Under the pieces are notes generated by a model. That model was not told the origin of the DNA, made no database searches, and was given only the letters and a program-made list of their open reading frames with translations. From Candidatus Pandoraea novymonadis (lineage in GTDB: Bacteria; Pseudomonadota; Gammaproteobacteria; Burkholderiales; Burkholderiaceae), in NCBI RefSeq assembly GCF_003004665.1, contig NZ_MUHY01000001.1, forward strand, positions 434,001 through 498,000: 64,000 nucleotides of DNA, read 5' to 3'. Shown one piece after another: positions 30,492-40,819 of the stretch (positions within the stretch are counted from its first letter, which is position 1; the number at the start of each line of letters is the position of its first letter). Both the position numbers and the translations under genes were made by a program.

Positions 30492-32768
30492 TTACTCACT
30501 TATACTCTGCTTACTAAAGCGTTTAGTAGCATCTTCATCAAAAAAATCTCGTACCATTTGCAGTTCACGAGTTCGCTTAAAAGGTGGCAGGCTTTGCCAG
30601 ATATGACGTCCATATGGCTTTTCGACTAGCCGTGAATCACAGATCATCAATACCCCGCGATCTCGTTCAGACCTTATCAAACGTCCAGCACCTTGCTTAA
30701 GTGTAATAACCGCTTGAGGTAACTGATGTGCAAAAAACGGGCTCAAACCTTTCTGTATCAAAGCTTCAAGACGTGCCTCCAATACCGGGTCATCAGGAGG
30801 TGCAAACGGCAATTTATCAATGATCACAAGAGATAGTACATTACCAACAACATCCACACCTTCCCAGAAACTCTGGCTACCTATCAGCACTGCATTGCCT
30901 AACATACGAAAGCGGGCAATCAGTTCCGTTCGACTCGTTGTCCCTTGTACCAACAATGGATATAACCAGCCACGGCGCTCAAATTCATAATTCAACTGAT
31001 CAGCCACTTGATTAACGGCCCGTAATGTCGTGCATAAAACAAAAGCCCGCCCGCCACTGGCTTCTATCACAGGTAATACTGCATCCAGCATAGCATCCTT
31101 AAAACCTGGCGCAGATGGTTTCGGCAAACCCCGTGGCACATACAGCAAACTCTGTTTTTCGTACTTAAATGGACTCGGCAATGTCAGTGATTTTTTAGCA
31201 TCTAAGCCTAATTGTCCTGCATAATGAGCGAAGTTTCCTTTGACAGATAAGGTAGCTGAAGTAAAAATCCACGCACGCGGTAGACTATTTCTCTGCTTAG
31301 TAAAAATTGGCGCAATCGATAATGGTGTCTGATGCAATTGAACTACTTGTGAAAACACTTGAATCCAACGAACACTTTCTTGCAACACGTCATAGTAATC
31401 GGACTTGAGGCTCGAAGAAGCCTGCATTTCTAAAAAAGTTTGTACATGCGCACCAGGCCCTGGTTCTGCTAGCACTTTTGCTTCGAATTCGGTAGAACTC
31501 TCATCAGATTCATGGATCATCTTTCCTATCTTTTTTTTATGATTATTGTGACTCATACGTGAATTCTCGAGTATTTCAGTTGACTCAGGAAGTGTCTTCA
31601 CTGTTATCCAACGTTCAAGTTGCTGATGTAATTCGATAGCTCGACGCAAACAAGTACCCAATGATTCTGCTCGTTCAGCTTGGTGTTGGAGTATTGAGAT
31701 GAGAGATTGAAGTGAGATGTTTAGAACATCGAGAGCATCGAAAAATTCGTGACTGTGCGGTAATTTCTCCGCAGCTATGCGAACATTGTTAATACCAAAA
31801 GTCAGTCGAACGTCACGCGCAGCATGCTCAATATCACCACAGAGCTTGATCCAATCCACAGCTTCGCGCGCATGAGTCAACCCCTCAGCTAACGTATCTC
31901 GTGCCAGCTCAAGCATTTGGCCTGTAGAAAGCACATCCCCAAAAAATATGGTAGCTGTTTCAGGAAGTTGATGCGCTTCGTCAAATATAATTGTATTCGA
32001 ATTCGGCAACAATTCTGCGATACCAGTATCTCGCAGCATAACATCAGCAAAAAATAAATGATGATTCACAACCACGATGTCAGCCTGTTGCGCTTCTTTA
32101 CGAGCAAGCATTACGAAGCAAACTTTATAACGAGGACAATCTTGCCCAAGACAATTATCACGAGTAGATGTTACATGTGACCAAATCGGTGAATCCTCCG
32201 GTACACTGGTTAACTCATCTTTATCACCACTATTGGTAATCTTTATAAAGGCGGCAATTTCGCGCAACTGTGCGATCTCTTGAAGCGATACTAGGAAGCC
32301 ATCCTGCAGCGTGCGCTCTAAATAATAGTGGCATAAGTAGTTAGCTCGTCCTTTGAGAATGGCAACAGTTACTGCTGGTACTGCTAATGCAGCACGCACT
32401 ATAGGAATATCACGCTCAAATAATTGATCCTGAAGATGTTTAGTGCCAGTAGAGATAATCGTCTTTCCGCCCCACAACATAGCAGGAACAAGATATGCAT
32501 AGGTTTTCCCCGTTCCAGTGCCTGCCTCCGCGATCAACGTATCATTTGTATCGATTGCAGAAGCAACCGCTCGAGCCATTTCACACTGTGTCTCACGCCA
32601 ACGATACCCATCTATCACACGGGAAAGCATGCCATGTTCTTCAAAAATGTGGTCGAGCTCGCACTGACGCTTCAGTGTAAGTGGCGAAAGTCCATGAAAC
32701 GTATCGGTACTGACATCATTGGGTAAGACTTCATCCAGTCTCACAGGGGTTATAGAAGATTCTGTCAA
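30492..32768 (-). CDS. ATP-dependent DNA helicase, DinG/YoaA type
   Basis: Superfamily 2, XPD-like 5'-3' helicase (758 residues from a TTG at 32768). Walker A is AEAGTGTGKTYAYL, the DEAH box is IFDEAHQ, and the four Fe-S cysteines are visible in NYLCHYYL and DNCLGQDCPRYKVCF. Motifs V/VI near the end: FWEGVDVVGN, TLKQGAGRLIRSERDRG. A stretch at about 395-435 (SRMSHNNHKKKIGKMIHESD) is hydrophilic and looks lineage-specific. Of the DinG/YoaA group it is nearer YoaA by its lack of an exonuclease domain and its size, but I do not assign a symbol. Convergent with bamD, 28 bases apart. Confidence 0.9.
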   Translation of the reverse strand: MTESSITPVRLDEVLPNDVSTDTFHGLSPLTLKRQCELDHIFEEHGMLSRVIDGYRWRETQCEMARAVASAIDTNDTLIAEAGTGTGKTYAYLVPAMLWGGKTIISTGTKHLQDQLFERDIPIVRAALAVPAVTVAILKGRANYLCHYYLERTLQDGFLVSLQEIAQLREIAAFIKITNSGDKDELTSVPEDSPIWSHVTSTRDNCLGQDCPRYKVCFVMLARKEAQQADIVVVNHHLFFADVMLRDTGIAELLPNSNTIIFDEAHQLPETATIFFGDVLSTGQMLELARDTLAEGLTHAREAVDWIKLCGDIEHAARDVRLTFGINNVRIAAEKLPHSHEFFDALDVLNISLQSLISILQHQAERAESLGTCLRRAIELHQQLERWITVKTLPESTEILENSRMSHNNHKKKIGKMIHESDESSTEFEAKVLAEPGPGAHVQTFLEMQASSSLKSDYYDVLQESVRWIQVFSQVVQLHQTPLSIAPIFTKQRNSLPRAWIFTSATLSVKGNFAHYAGQLGLDAKKSLTLPSPFKYEKQSLLYVPRGLPKPSAPGFKDAMLDAVLPVIEASGGRAFVLCTTLRAVNQVADQLNYEFERRGWLYPLLVQGTTSRTELIARFRMLGNAVLIGSQSFWEGVDVVGNVLSLVIIDKLPFAPPDDPVLEARLEALIQKGLSPFFAHQLPQAVITLKQGAGRLIRSERDRGVLMICDSRLVEKPYGRHIWQSLPPFKRTRELQMVRDFFDEDATKRFSKQSISE

Positions 32769-33314
32769 AAAACGTCAATTGATATAGTGAACTGGGACGA
32801 GATATGAAAAAATCATCTTAGACTAAGCTGGTCGCGGATATCTGAAAAACTTTATCATTCTAATCCCTGCTTTCTTAAATACGGCTGGATATGAAGATTT
32901 CTGTGTCTTCACTCAAATAAACATCTTGATCAAATAATCACAATCTTTATTTTTACAATACGATTGTATATAGAAGCAAATATGACTCTTATGATCTAAA
33001 AATAAAAGTTTTGTCAACTTAATGACCTTTCATTTCTTTGACTGACAGTCAAAGACGCTTATCTGAACTTGGCAAAACACTTTTTATCTTTCTTTAAACG
33101 CTCGATCGACTTCTTTTGCTTCTCTTATGAGAGAACAATAGATTCAATATATATTCTATCACTCGCGATTGATATCGCTAAACTTAGTTACTAGCAGAAT
33201 CAAATGCTCTGGTATGTTATTTTAGCGAATAATACCTCTTACTGACGCTCAACCTGGTTGGTTGCGTGATAAAGTGCCGCTTACGTTGAATGTCTGCTCT
33301 CTGTTATAGACCTA
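32769..33314. other. Intergenic region without a recognisable gene
   Basis: 546 AT-rich bases between two leftward genes. No motif-bearing frame on either strand. It contains an isolated 21-bp palindrome (33035-33055), listed separately. Confidence 0.5.
33035..33055. promoter_or_regulatory. 21-bp palindrome, operator-like
   Basis: TCTTTGACTG, central A, CAGTCAAAGA: ten perfectly paired positions about a single centre base. With only one central base it is better suited to binding a dimeric protein than to forming an RNA hairpin. No known operator consensus recognised; it lies about 270 bases before the end of a hypothetical lipoprotein gene and 270 bases upstream of the helicase gene, so its target is unclear. 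Confidence 0.5.
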
Positions 33315-33830
33315 TTAAGGCTTATTTTGATCATTGAAACGCGCATCACGCGCTTGCGCACGAGCGCGTCGCAAATCAGCCTCAAGTGCTAATCGCTGAC
33401 TACGGATCCATGATAAAACCTTACGGTGCTTATTTTTCGCCCTATCGAGGCAAGCATTGACGAAGAACTTCGAATGACAACCGTATATTGCATCTGAGTA
33501 TCGATACTCAGCCGAAGCTTTTTGACGTTCCAGGAAAGCACGCCGTCCATCAAAATCCGATGATTCTGAATGTAAACTCAGGGGAATCTGATAATGAGGA
33601 AACAATATAGCTGAAGTGACTGTCAGCTCTCTAACATAATTCTGACGAACGCCACATGCTCTAGCATCAAAAAGAGACTTACGAGCATCGATCTGCCCCG
33701 AAGAAAACACAAGATTATCTGCTGCACACCCACCCAGAACCACTATAGATAAAGAAAGCAATAAAAGCACCAAAATAAACATAGCGGTAACGAAAAGCCG
33801 ACTTGAGATTTTTCTTTTTAAGAAAACCAT
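33315..33830 (-). CDS. Putative lipoprotein, function unknown
   Basis: 171 residues. The start at ATG 33830 is favoured over ATG 33842 because GGGAAG precedes it at a good distance. A basic N-terminus and long hydrophobic stretch end in a lipobox (VLGGCAAD), so the mature protein should be lipid-anchored. The C-terminal half holds two cysteines (YGCHSKFFVNACLD) and a long, charged, Arg/Ala-rich helix (RSQRLALEADLRRARAQARDA) predicted to be coiled. Burkholderia carry similar short lipoproteins with a CxSKFFVNxCL block and a helical tail. No function can be assigned. Confidence 0.8.
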   Translation of the reverse strand: MVFLKRKISSRLFVTAMFILVLLLLSLSIVVLGGCAADNLVFSSGQIDARKSLFDARACGVRQNYVRELTVTSAILFPHYQIPLSLHSESSDFDGRRAFLERQKASAEYRYSDAIYGCHSKFFVNACLDRAKNKHRKVLSWIRSQRLALEADLRRARAQARDARFNDQNKP

Positions 33831-33842
33831 AATACTTCCCAT

Positions 33843-34746
33843 TTTATCACTACATTATGGAAAAATAATTAGGCCATTTTGAAGCAAAAAAAACTCATGA
33901 TAGAAAATATTGAGACTCCAGGTCTCTAAAAAATATTTAAAGAAGAATGATACAGTAGGAAAACTGGCATGTTTCAATCAATCATTACATTAGCCAACCT
34001 CAAATAAATCCTAGAATGTTAAATGATAGGGACAAAAAGATCATTCATCTAGCACCATCATCTATAATGATGGTGCTCTTCTTGCAAACTCTTGTTGAAA
34101 TTTTTTGAGAAAACATCTTTCTTTCTATTTCTCTCAAAAATCCAAAGATTGTCGTACATCCTTTGAATTATCAAGGCGATGGAAAACAGCAATACACCTC
34201 CTATTTCAACAACTCCTGGTTCTTGATTCAAGAATGACGCATCGAAAAAACGCAAGCCAGAACTCTTTCATAGTTTGGCGTTTTAAAAAGTTGGCGGGTT
34301 AAATTCGTCGATCAGTCCTTGCTTGTCACGACTTTAAATACCAAGTTCTTCTAAGGAAGATAAGCATTTACCCACAAACACTGTTTCCAAATATCGCGAG
34401 TATTGTTACCAAATCCCTGACCAATAATTTAAGTAGCACATCAAGAAATCAGCAAAAAATAAATCTATCGCTTTGTGTAGTCTTACACTTAAAATTTCTC
34501 TCTTTTAATAGATACTATTCCACATTAATAGTAGGAATACGTATGAAAAAGGCAGCATCAACACTGTTAATTTAGCTCACCATTCGCATACTGTATGCAA
34601 AAAGGATGTCAATACAATTATTGACCACAGTCTCCCTCAGATAAGTGGTATTCAAAGAAAGATAAATACAACGTTCTTAATAGATAAGAGTCAAATGTAA
34701 GAGACATTCTCTTTTCTTAGCAAGAATTCACTTATTTACACATTGG
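33843..34746. other. About 0.9 kb without a gene; one perfect hairpin
   Basis: No recognisable coding frame. A perfect 11-bp inverted repeat (AGCACCATCAT 34051-34061, ATGATGGTGCT 34067-34077, loop CTATA) is the clearest structure. In relatives a phosphate-uptake cluster (pst) often follows glmM; no trace can be recognised here. Confidence 0.55.
34051..34077. terminator. 11-bp hairpin, possible relic terminator
   Basis: AGCACCATCAT/ATGATGGTGCT with loop CTATA. On the plus strand CTTCTTG follows, so the T-run is weak. It lies more than 200 bases from any gene, so it may have ended a gene that is now gone. Confidence 0.4.
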
Positions 34747-36087
34747 TCATGAAACGCCTTTAACAACGCTGGCCAGACATTGAGCACTTTTAACCGCCAG
34801 CTCAACATCATGTGCCTCGACCATCATGCGCAATACTGGTTCGGTACCAGACTCTCGAATCAGAACACGCCCTCGATCATCCAAGGCTTGTTCTACCTTC
34901 TCACGTGTCAACTTCAGACGGACATCAGTCTGCCAATCATAATCTGGCGATGTCCGAACATTGATCATATGCTGCGCAAATAAACGAATACCGCCTATCA
35001 ATTCGCCAAGTGAATGACCAGAGCGGCGGATCGCTGCCAAAACCTGTAGTGCGGAAATAATACCATCGCCAGTCGTATGCTTATCTAAACATAGGATATG
35101 GCCGGATCCTTCAGCACCAAGTTGCCAACCATATTCGCGTAATTTCGCTAAAATATAACGGTCACCAACGTCAGTTCGAACGAACAAAACTCCTAAATCC
35201 TTTAAGGCTACTTCGATAGCCATATTAGTCATTAATGTGCCAACCACCCCACCTACAGGACCGCGATCCAAACGATCCTTCACAAGCACGTAAAGGAGCT
35301 CATCGCCATTATACAGACGACCGGTCTCATCAACCATTTGTAATCTGTCTGCATCACCATCCAGCGCTATCCCTATATCCGAACAGTTTGCTCGTACAGC
35401 ACGCACTAGTTCATCAGGAGATGTCGTACCGCACTTCTTATTGATGTTAAAACCATTTGGCTGATTACCAATAGCGATAACTTCCGCACCTAGTTCGTGG
35501 AAAACATGTGGTGCAATGTGATAAGCTGCTCCGTTGGCACAATCAACAACGATTTTCATGCCATGTAAATCGAGTTCATTAGGAAAAGTGCTTTTACAGA
35601 ATTCAATGTATCGGCCAGCAGCATCATCCAAGCGACGTGCTTTACCCAAGTGCTCGGAATGCACACATCGCAATGGCTTGCCCAAAGCTGTCTCAATATC
35701 AACTTCTACCGTATCTGGCAATTTATTTCCATCAGCCGAAAAAAACTTAATACCGTTATCTTGGTAAGGATTATGTGATGCACTGATCACAACACCAGCG
35801 GCAAGACGTAATGCACGAGTGAGGTAAGCAACTGCTGGCGTTGGCATTGGACCCGCCAACATCGTATCGACTCCGGCTGCAGAAAAACCAGCTTCGAGCG
35901 CTGCCTCGAGCATATAACCGGACACGCGTGTATCCTTGCCAATCAATATAGTTGGGCGCCCATTAGTCTGATGTCCTGCCAACACTCTTCCTGCCGCATA
36001 GCCCAACCGCAGAACAAATTCTGGCGTAATCGGTATCTCACCGACCGTACCACGGACTCCGTCAGTACCAAAATATCGCCGTTCCAT
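34747..36087 (-). CDS. glmM: Phosphoglucosamine mutase
   Basis: Converts glucosamine-6-phosphate to glucosamine-1-phosphate for peptidoglycan and lipopolysaccharide. 446 residues, usual length. Start [17 protein letters not shown]; the phosphoserine loop is [17 protein letters not shown] (about residues 100-116), metal loop ALDGDADR, sugar loop GAEGSGHI, and phosphate-binding region [15 protein letters not shown]. Follows folP by 104 bases; the order rlmE-ftsH-folP-glmM is ancestral. Confidence 0.97.
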   Translation of the reverse strand: MERRYFGTDGVRGTVGEIPITPEFVLRLGYAAGRVLAGHQTNGRPTILIGKDTRVSGYMLEAALEAGFSAAGVDTMLAGPMPTPAVAYLTRALRLAAGVVISASHNPYQDNGIKFFSADGNKLPDTVEVDIETALGKPLRCVHSEHLGKARRLDDAAGRYIEFCKSTFPNELDLHGMKIVVDCANGAAYHIAPHVFHELGAEVIAIGNQPNGFNINKKCGTTSPDELVRAVRANCSDIGIALDGDADRLQMVDETGRLYNGDELLYVLVKDRLDRGPVGGVVGTLMTNMAIEVALKDLGVLFVRTDVGDRYILAKLREYGWQLGAEGSGHILCLDKHTTGDGIISALQVLAAIRRSGHSLGELIGGIRLFAQHMINVRTSPDYDWQTDVRLKLTREKVEQALDDRGRVLIRESGTEPVLRMMVEAHDVELAVKSAQCLASVVKGVS

Positions 36088-36191
36088 CCCTGTACCCTCA
36101 AGTAATACTCTAAATAGAGCAAGCTGGTGTCATTCGTATAACTTCATATGAGTCATCCGTTTTTTATCGATTTTCTTTATTCCCAGATGTT

Positions 36192-37046
36192 TCAATCAGC
36201 CATGCGTACAGCCTGCCATACCTTCAGTGCATCTACGGTTTCAGCAACATCATGTACTCGAACAATCGTAGCACCACGTTCAGCCGCACATAACACCGCT
36301 GCTATGCTAGCTGCAAGACGTTCAGCCGGAACCTTACGACCGGTGATCTCACCTAACATTCGTTTTCGTGACATACCAACCAATATTGGCATTCCATCTC
36401 GCATGAACATCGGCAAATGTTTCACTAGGGACAGATTATGCGCGAGACACTTACCAAAACCATACCCAGGATCAAGAAAAATACGTGTTTGTTCAATTCC
36501 CGCTGCTACCAATGCTTTAACGCGATCATCAAGAAATGATCCTACTTCCGTGACAACATCTTCATACAGAGGTGCTTCTTGCATCGTTTTCGGATCACCC
36601 CTCATATGTGTCACGCATAGCACAGCATGACTTTCCTTTACAGCATCAATCGCTCCTGGCTTACGAAAGCCCCAAATGTCATTGATCATATCCGCACCTG
36701 CCGACAATACAGCCTGCATCACAACAGGCTTATACGTGTCGACAGACAACGGTATACCGCAGCCGCTTAATGCCTCGACTATTGGCACCACACGCTCAAG
36801 CTCCTGATCAAGTGAAAGTGCCTGCGCACCAGGACGTGTGGATTCTCCTCCAATATCAAGGATATCTGCGCCATCAGCAATCAATTGTTCGGCATGACGC
36901 AATGCCATTTCGAGCCTCAAAAATTTCCCTCCATCAGAAAATGAGTCTGGAGTAATATTGAGGATACCCATAACTTTCGGCTGATCAGCGGCAAGGCAAA
37001 AGCGACCAAACCGAAATTTTGGAGGTAAAACAGAGTAAGTATGCAC
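36192..37046 (-). CDS. folP: Dihydropteroate synthase
   Basis: Joins p-aminobenzoate to the pterin in folate synthesis; target of sulfonamides. 284 residues, TIM barrel. Motifs: VMGILNITPDSFSDGGKF (pterin/PABA loop 1), DIGGESTRPGAQ, SVDTYKP, MINDIWGF, LDPGYGFGK and VGMSRKRML, all intact. It starts 86 bases after the ftsH stop, beyond a terminator, so it may need its own promoter or readthrough. folC lies elsewhere in this window (57679). Confidence 0.97.
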   Translation of the reverse strand: MHTYSVLPPKFRFGRFCLAADQPKVMGILNITPDSFSDGGKFLRLEMALRHAEQLIADGADILDIGGESTRPGAQALSLDQELERVVPIVEALSGCGIPLSVDTYKPVVMQAVLSAGADMINDIWGFRKPGAIDAVKESHAVLCVTHMRGDPKTMQEAPLYEDVVTEVGSFLDDRVKALVAAGIEQTRIFLDPGYGFGKCLAHNLSLVKHLPMFMRDGMPILVGMSRKRMLGEITGRKVPAERLAASIAAVLCAAERGATIVRVHDVAETVDALKVWQAVRMAD

Positions 37047-37081
37047 AATTTAAAAAAGATAGGTAGAAAAACTGAGCAACG

Positions 37082-37103
37082 AAAAAGTCGGCTTTCGCCG
37101 ACC
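37082..37103 (-). terminator. Intrinsic terminator after ftsH
   Basis: On the reverse strand: GTCGGC, loop GAAA, GCCGAC, then TTTTT. It sits 30-51 bases beyond the ftsH stop and before folP, splitting the ancestral ftsH-folP-glmM run. The GNRA loop is a stable form. Confidence 0.85.
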
Positions 37104-37132
37104 TTTCTCTCACTTTATTTACATGCAAAAAT

Positions 37133-39013
37133 TTATATAGTCGCAGGTTTATTGGTCGGCTCCAGCAATTCATTACCGCCTGTTGAAGTATCATCACCTG
37201 AATGATCACTACCGGATGACGAACGTGGTGGACGATTTTCCATAATGTCCCTGATCTGTTCTGCATCGATAGTTTCCCAATCCATTAGGGACTGAACCAT
37301 GATCTCAACTTTATCTCGGTTGTCCTCCAACAGCTTACGCGCCAGCGCATATTGCTCATCCAAAATTCGGCGAACTTCTGCGTCAACCTTCTGCTGAGTA
37401 GCTTCTGATATCGATTTAGTAGACATGCTCCCAAACATCGAGTCCTGCTCTTTATCTATGTAGACCATCGGACCCAAGGAATCGGACATGCCGTAACGAG
37501 TCACCATATCACGAGCCAATTTTGTTGCACGTTCGAAATCGTTTGAGGCTCCAGTAGACATCTTATTCAAGAACACCTCTTCTGCAGCACGACCTCCAAA
37601 CAACATCGCAATTTGCACTAACATTGTATCGCGGTATTCCGAATACTTATCATGCTCTGGCAGTTGCATGGTTACACCAAGCGCATAACCACGAGGGATA
37701 ATTGTGACTTTATGCACCGGATCAGCTCCCGGCAATAACATAGCAACAACCGCATGCCCTGATTCGTGATAGGCTGTAACACGACGCTCTTCATCACGCA
37801 TTACAGCTGACTTACGCTCCGGACCCATAAAAATTTTGTCCTTTGCGTCTTCGAAATCAAGTTGCTCGACGATACGTTTATTACGGCGCGCTGCAGACAA
37901 CGCGGCTTCATTGACAAGATTTGCCAAATCAGCACCAGACATGCCGGGCGTTCCACGGGCAATCACCGAAGCATTAACATCGTTCGAAATCGGCACCTTA
38001 CGCAGATGAACTTTTAAAATTTGTTCACGACCTCGGATATCCGGCAAGCCAACGTAGACTTGACGATCAAATCGTCCAGGACGCAATAACGCCCTATCCA
38101 ACACATCAGAACGGTTAGTCGCCGCTATCACAATGACTCCGGAATTGACTTCAAAGCCATCCATCTCAACTAGCATCTGATTCAATGTTTGTTCTCGTTC
38201 ATCGTTACCTCCTCCCATGCCGGCACCACGGTGACGACCAACCGCATCAAGTTCATCAATAAATACAATACAGGGTGATTGCTTCTTCGCGTTTTCAAAC
38301 ATATCACGTACACGTGCCGCTCCAACCCCAACAAACATTTCAACGAAATCAGAACCTGAAATGCTGAAAAATGGTACCTTAGCTTCACCAGCAATGGCAC
38401 GAGCAAGCAAGGTCTTACCGGTACCTGGTGGCCCTACCAACAAAATACCCCGCGGAATGCGACCACCTAATTTCTGAAATTTCTGCGGATCTTTTAAAAA
38501 ATCAACGAGCTCGCTGACTTCGTATTTTGCATCATCGCAACCAGCGACATCACCAAAATTTACAGAGTTTGTGTTCTCATCAAGCAAACGTGCGCGCGAT
38601 TTTCCAAAGGAAAAAGCGCCACCCTTACCGCCCCCTTGCATCTGTCGCATCATGTAAAACCAGAATCCGATAATCAAAATAGTTGGACCAAGGTAATATA
38701 ATGCAGACATCAAAAAACTCGGCTCGTCATCGGCTTTCCCAGATACCTGTACACCGTATTTCATAAGGTCACCTACCATCCAGATATCGCCTGGTGACAC
38801 GATAGTGTACTTTTTCCCATCGACTGAAGCCACCTGCAGACTACGTCCCTGGACAATGACATTCTTAATCTTGCCACCTTTGGCATCATCCATGAATTGA
38901 GAGTACGTTACCCCATCTTGCACATGGGGCCTATCGAATTTCTTGAAAACAGTAAATAAAACCAGTGCGATGACTAGCCATATCGCCGCTTTGGAAAACA
39001 TATTATTATTCAA
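37133..39013 (-). CDS. ftsH: ATP-dependent zinc metalloprotease FtsH
   Basis: Membrane-bound hexameric AAA protease degrading unassembled membrane proteins and short-lived regulators. 626 residues: transmembrane helices at about 5-24 and 100-120, periplasmic part between, AAA domain with Walker A GPPGTGKT (about 193-200), Walker [14 protein letters not shown] region [19 protein letters not shown], then the M41 zinc site [11 protein letters not shown] (about 415) and the third ligand in the [10 protein letters not shown] region. The C-terminal tail is disordered and Ser-rich. Full length; no defect. Confidence 0.98.
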   Translation of the reverse strand: MNNNMFSKAAIWLVIALVLFTVFKKFDRPHVQDGVTYSQFMDDAKGGKIKNVIVQGRSLQVASVDGKKYTIVSPGDIWMVGDLMKYGVQVSGKADDEPSFLMSALYYLGPTILIIGFWFYMMRQMQGGGKGGAFSFGKSRARLLDENTNSVNFGDVAGCDDAKYEVSELVDFLKDPQKFQKLGGRIPRGILLVGPPGTGKTLLARAIAGEAKVPFFSISGSDFVEMFVGVGAARVRDMFENAKKQSPCIVFIDELDAVGRHRGAGMGGGNDEREQTLNQMLVEMDGFEVNSGVIVIAATNRSDVLDRALLRPGRFDRQVYVGLPDIRGREQILKVHLRKVPISNDVNASVIARGTPGMSGADLANLVNEAALSAARRNKRIVEQLDFEDAKDKIFMGPERKSAVMRDEERRVTAYHESGHAVVAMLLPGADPVHKVTIIPRGYALGVTMQLPEHDKYSEYRDTMLVQIAMLFGGRAAEEVFLNKMSTGASNDFERATKLARDMVTRYGMSDSLGPMVYIDKEQDSMFGSMSTKSISEATQQKVDAEVRRILDEQYALARKLLEDNRDKVEIMVQSLMDWETIDAEQIRDIMENRPPRSSSGSDHSGDDTSTGGNELLEPTNKPATI

Positions 39014-39121
39014 AGCGCTACTCCTTGATGAATTCGCTTCGCATTAACGTTCATTTTAATCCACTCCGATATACACCACCATAGTGATTCTTTAGCACCG
39101 CTACAGCGAATATAAGTCAAC

Positions 39122-39784
39122 TTAACGATCGAAAGGCTTGCTTTTCAAACACCGCCCTAAGATGAAAATCTCTGAAGACTTATCACGGGAGGCCTTCGGT
39201 TTTCTCGGCGCCACCATCTTGAACTGCTGTTTGAACTTCTCGATAATTTGAGTGTAGCCACTACCATGGAAACATTTCACTAGCAAAGTCCCATCAAATT
39301 TCAAACGGCGTTTGGCAAAATCCAGCGCCAAATCACAAATATCCTCGATTCTAGCCATATCAGCAGATACAACTCCAGATAAGTTTGGGGCCATATCAGA
39401 AAGTACAAGGTCGACATAGCGACTACCTATTATTTCTTCGAGTTGTTGAAGCACAGCATCTTCCCGAAAATCACCTTGTAAAAAGGTGATATCTGGAATG
39501 GGCTGCATCTTGAGAAGATCAAGTGCAATGATAGTGCCATGGATACCGCCATGTGCGAGCGATTTACTTTTCGCTAGTTTATTACGCACATATTGACTCC
39601 AACTGCCAGGTGTTGCACCAAGGTCAACGATGATCTGTCCCGGCTTGATTAGCCGGTCTTGCTCATCGATCTCCTTTAACTTATATACGGCGCGAGCTCG
39701 ATAGCCTTCGCGTTGTGCCATTTTTACATATGGATCATTTATGTGGTCATGCAACCACGTAGTCCTAAAACGATTTTTTGTCAT
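39122..39784 (-). CDS. rlmE: 23S rRNA 2'-O-methyltransferase RlmE
   Basis: Heat-shock methyltransferase modifying U2552 of 23S rRNA. I use ATG 39784 (220 residues, [17 protein letters not shown]), which matches relatives; in-frame codons up to 39841 are probably untranslated. SAM motif [11 protein letters not shown] (usually GAAPGSWSQ, conservative), catalytic tetrad K-D-K-E visible as the Lys of YKLKEID region, [10 protein letters not shown], and LVKCFHGSG. Usually paired with ftsH, as here (108 bases apart). Divergent from yhbY. Confidence 0.95.
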   Translation of the reverse strand: MTKNRFRTTWLHDHINDPYVKMAQREGYRARAVYKLKEIDEQDRLIKPGQIIVDLGATPGSWSQYVRNKLAKSKSLAHGGIHGTIIALDLLKMQPIPDITFLQGDFREDAVLQQLEEIIGSRYVDLVLSDMAPNLSGVVSADMARIEDICDLALDFAKRRLKFDGTLLVKCFHGSGYTQIIEKFKQQFKMVAPRKPKASRDKSSEIFILGRCLKSKPFDR

Positions 39785-39921
39785 CTTTATCAAAAACTCT
39801 ACGAGTTTGCGAGATAATACTCCTGAATTATCAGTTCTCATACTTAGTGACTTCCAACTACCGCCGTTTCGTATTTTTTATATCGATGAATGGTTGGAAA
39901 TTTTTATCTATTTTATTTCCT

Positions 39922-40410
39922 ATGCCTACTTTCCCCCTCAACCCACGCCGTCGGGCCGAACTGCGCAGTGCTGCTCATGCACTGAATCCCATCGTACTAA
40001 TTAGCAGTGACGGCTTGAGTACCTCAGTACTGAAGGAAATAGATAATGCTCTGGACTCACATGAACTCATCAAAGTACGTGTTTTTGTTAACGAACGTAA
40101 TACTCGCATCGCTATCTATACATCAATTTGTAATCAATTAGATGCTGCGCCAGTACAGCACATCGGGAAACTATTGGTACTCTATCGTCCAATTTCTAAA
40201 AAAACAGAAGCTCTAAGCGAAATAGCAAATGTCAAAGTAAGAGGTGCGCCACGAACCTTCAAAGTTATCAAATCGAGTGGATATGTAGGAGGAGGTCGTC
40301 CATCCGTCTCCAAAGTTATCGTTCGAGGCAATGAACGTCTTACCAGCGGTGGTCTTATCAAAAAAGCGAAGAAATACAGAACCAGTATAAAACGTCAAAA
40401 AAATACCTAA
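39922..40410 (+). CDS. yhbY: Ribosome-assembly RNA-binding protein YhbY (CRM domain)
   Basis: CRM-domain protein associated with pre-50S particles. From ATG 39922 (MPTFPLNPRRRAELRS) it has 162 residues: a CRM domain (about 3-100) with LRSAAHALNPIVLIS and LDSHELIKVRVF, then a basic tail (GGRPSVSKVIVRGNERLTSGG...KRQKNT) typical of Burkholderia homologues and longer than the 97-residue E. coli protein. An open frame extends upstream to 39778 but overlaps rlmE and is unlike the family. Divergent from rlmE. Confidence 0.92.
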   Translation: MPTFPLNPRRRAELRSAAHALNPIVLISSDGLSTSVLKEIDNALDSHELIKVRVFVNERNTRIAIYTSICNQLDAAPVQHIGKLLVLYRPISKKTEALSEIANVKVRGAPRTFKVIKSSGYVGGGRPSVSKVIVRGNERLTSGGLIKKAKKYRTSIKRQKNT

Positions 40411-40819
40411 AGCAAGAACTATTATCACTGAACTACTAGAAGTTTAGCTTTCAAATGTATGTTTTTCATGCATAAAAAGATCATGCATGAAAAACATAAC
40501 TGATCTCCGTCGTTTCAACGTTAATATAACTGTTCATAAGAAATGAACATCATAACAAGCAACGTTTTTAAAAAATAAATGATAAAAAGTACAATGTAGC
40601 ATGAAAAAGCAACAGGCACAGGAGGATGTGACAACCTCCATGCCAATCCCAGGAATCCTTATCTGGGTGAACCATATGAACGTGAACTAACGCACTTATC
40701 AAGAGCACTGACTAAAGTACGCGACAACAATGTTGTAAACAAGATAGGAAGTACCAGATAGCCAATAATGGTCACTCACTGTCATACCAAAACGTTGTGA
40801 GTAAACGAAAAAATCACCC
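40411..40819. other. Intergenic region; possible erased membrane-protein gene
   Basis: Gap between yhbY and the greA terminator. In relatives a small DUF4149 membrane-protein gene lies here. The reverse strand near 40780-40690 reads as short hydrophobic fragments (SYLVYNIVVAYF, then LVSALDKC in another frame) that could be its relic, but the match is too weak to call. Confidence 0.35.
40459..40497. terminator. 15-bp perfect hairpin after yhbY
   Basis: ATGTTTTTCATGCAT (40459-40473), 9-base loop, ATGCATGAAAAACAT (40483-40497). It begins 49 bases after the yhbY stop. The A and T runs are inside the stem, so it is not a textbook terminator, but its place suggests a 3' end. Confidence 0.55.

Noticed and set aside
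34542-34572. Signal-peptide-like start (MKKAASTLLI) on the plus strand
   Set aside because: A stop follows after ten codons and nothing downstream resembles a mature protein. It could be a relic of a periplasmic binding protein such as PstS, but ten residues are not enough.
36148-36630. 160-codon open frame on the plus strand
   Set aside because: Antisense to folP; Ser/Thr/Arg-rich translation typical of a shadow frame.
39778-39921. Upstream extension of yhbY to 39778
   Set aside because: The extra 48 residues overlap rlmE and have no family similarity; ATG 39922 fits the family start.
40680-40790. Possible DUF4149 relic on the reverse strand
   Set aside because: Expected from gene order, but the hydrophobic fragments fall in different frames and match too weakly.
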